From Dehalococcoidia bacterium (lineage in GTDB: Bacteria; Chloroflexota; Dehalococcoidia; SZUA-161), in assembly GCA_020344295.1 (NCBI GenBank), contig CP070819.1, forward strand, positions 393,083-398,376: a stretch of DNA of 5,294 nt, given 5' to 3'. The notes under the pieces are model-generated. The model was given only the letters and a program-made list of their open reading frames with translations, did not search any database and was not told the origin of the DNA. The number at the start of each line of letters is the position of its first letter. Position 1 is the first letter of the stretch. Shown here piece by piece: positions 5,267 through 5,294 of the stretch. Both the position numbers and the translations under genes were made by a program.

Positions 5267-5294
5267 ATGGAAGAGGCAAAAAGGTTTAGAACCG
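5267..5294 (+). CDS. Start of an unidentified gene, cut by the window end
   Basis: ATG at 5267 follows AAGGGGA (5256-5262) at a suitable distance, and opens MEEAKRFRT before the window ends. Nine residues are too few to name a family. It has its own spacer and promoter candidate after the operon terminator, so it is probably a separate transcription unit in the same direction. Confidence 0.6.

Noticed and set aside
1..5294. CRISPR array, tRNA, rRNA, transposase or phage genes
   Set aside because: No regularly spaced repeats, cloverleaf sequences or mobile-element proteins are visible in either strand.

Overview
The window carries a compact, ETF-linked acyl-CoA oxidation (or enoyl-CoA reduction) operon from an unidentified bacterium. 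Four plus-strand genes run in order: acyl-CoA dehydrogenase (964-2097), ETF beta (2097-2843), ETF alpha (2846-3835) and a divergent crotonase-fold protein (3970-4950). A perfect 10-bp hairpin (4986-5010) follows. Moderate GC, GTG starts, strong Shine-Dalgarno sites and a dedicated ETF pair suggest an anaerobic or syntrophic type of bacterium. Chloroflexota (Dehalococcoidia) or a Desulfo-type lineage would fit, but this is an impression and not a proof.

Left part (1-963). A short minus-strand gene (203-436) encodes a small helix-turn-helix-like protein. Between it and the operon lie 527 bp of non-coding DNA rich in signals. These are a 16-bp inverted repeat whose arms are (GGGT)n G-quadruplex tracts enclosing a GC-rich palindrome (516-608), an extended -10 promoter (670-678), a 34-bp near-perfect palindrome that looks like a repressor operator (685-718), a second promoter (839-866) and a possible 22-codon leader ORF (885-953). 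The same unusual promoter-like arrangement, TTGACA-N7-TATAAT, occurs again on the minus strand at 18-36, pointing out of the window.

Operon. The dehydrogenase would pass electrons from an acyl-CoA (or take them to an enoyl-CoA) through the ETF made by the next two genes. The crotonase would act on the unsaturated CoA ester. Two of these enzymes look catalytically non-standard. The dehydrogenase has Ala361 where the family has the catalytic Glu of the YEGT motif, and it has Gly237 at the alternative (isovaleryl-CoA dehydrogenase type) position. The crotonase keeps the first catalytic Glu (Glu148) but has Val168 at the second, plus an insertion of about 33 residues and a lysine-rich tail. The operon may therefore serve a dedicated, unusual CoA-ester reaction and not generic beta-oxidation.

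Right edge (4951-5294). After the terminator comes a spacer without a recognisable gene, a weak promoter/operator candidate, and the first nine codons of a further plus-strand gene (5267 onward) that runs off the window.
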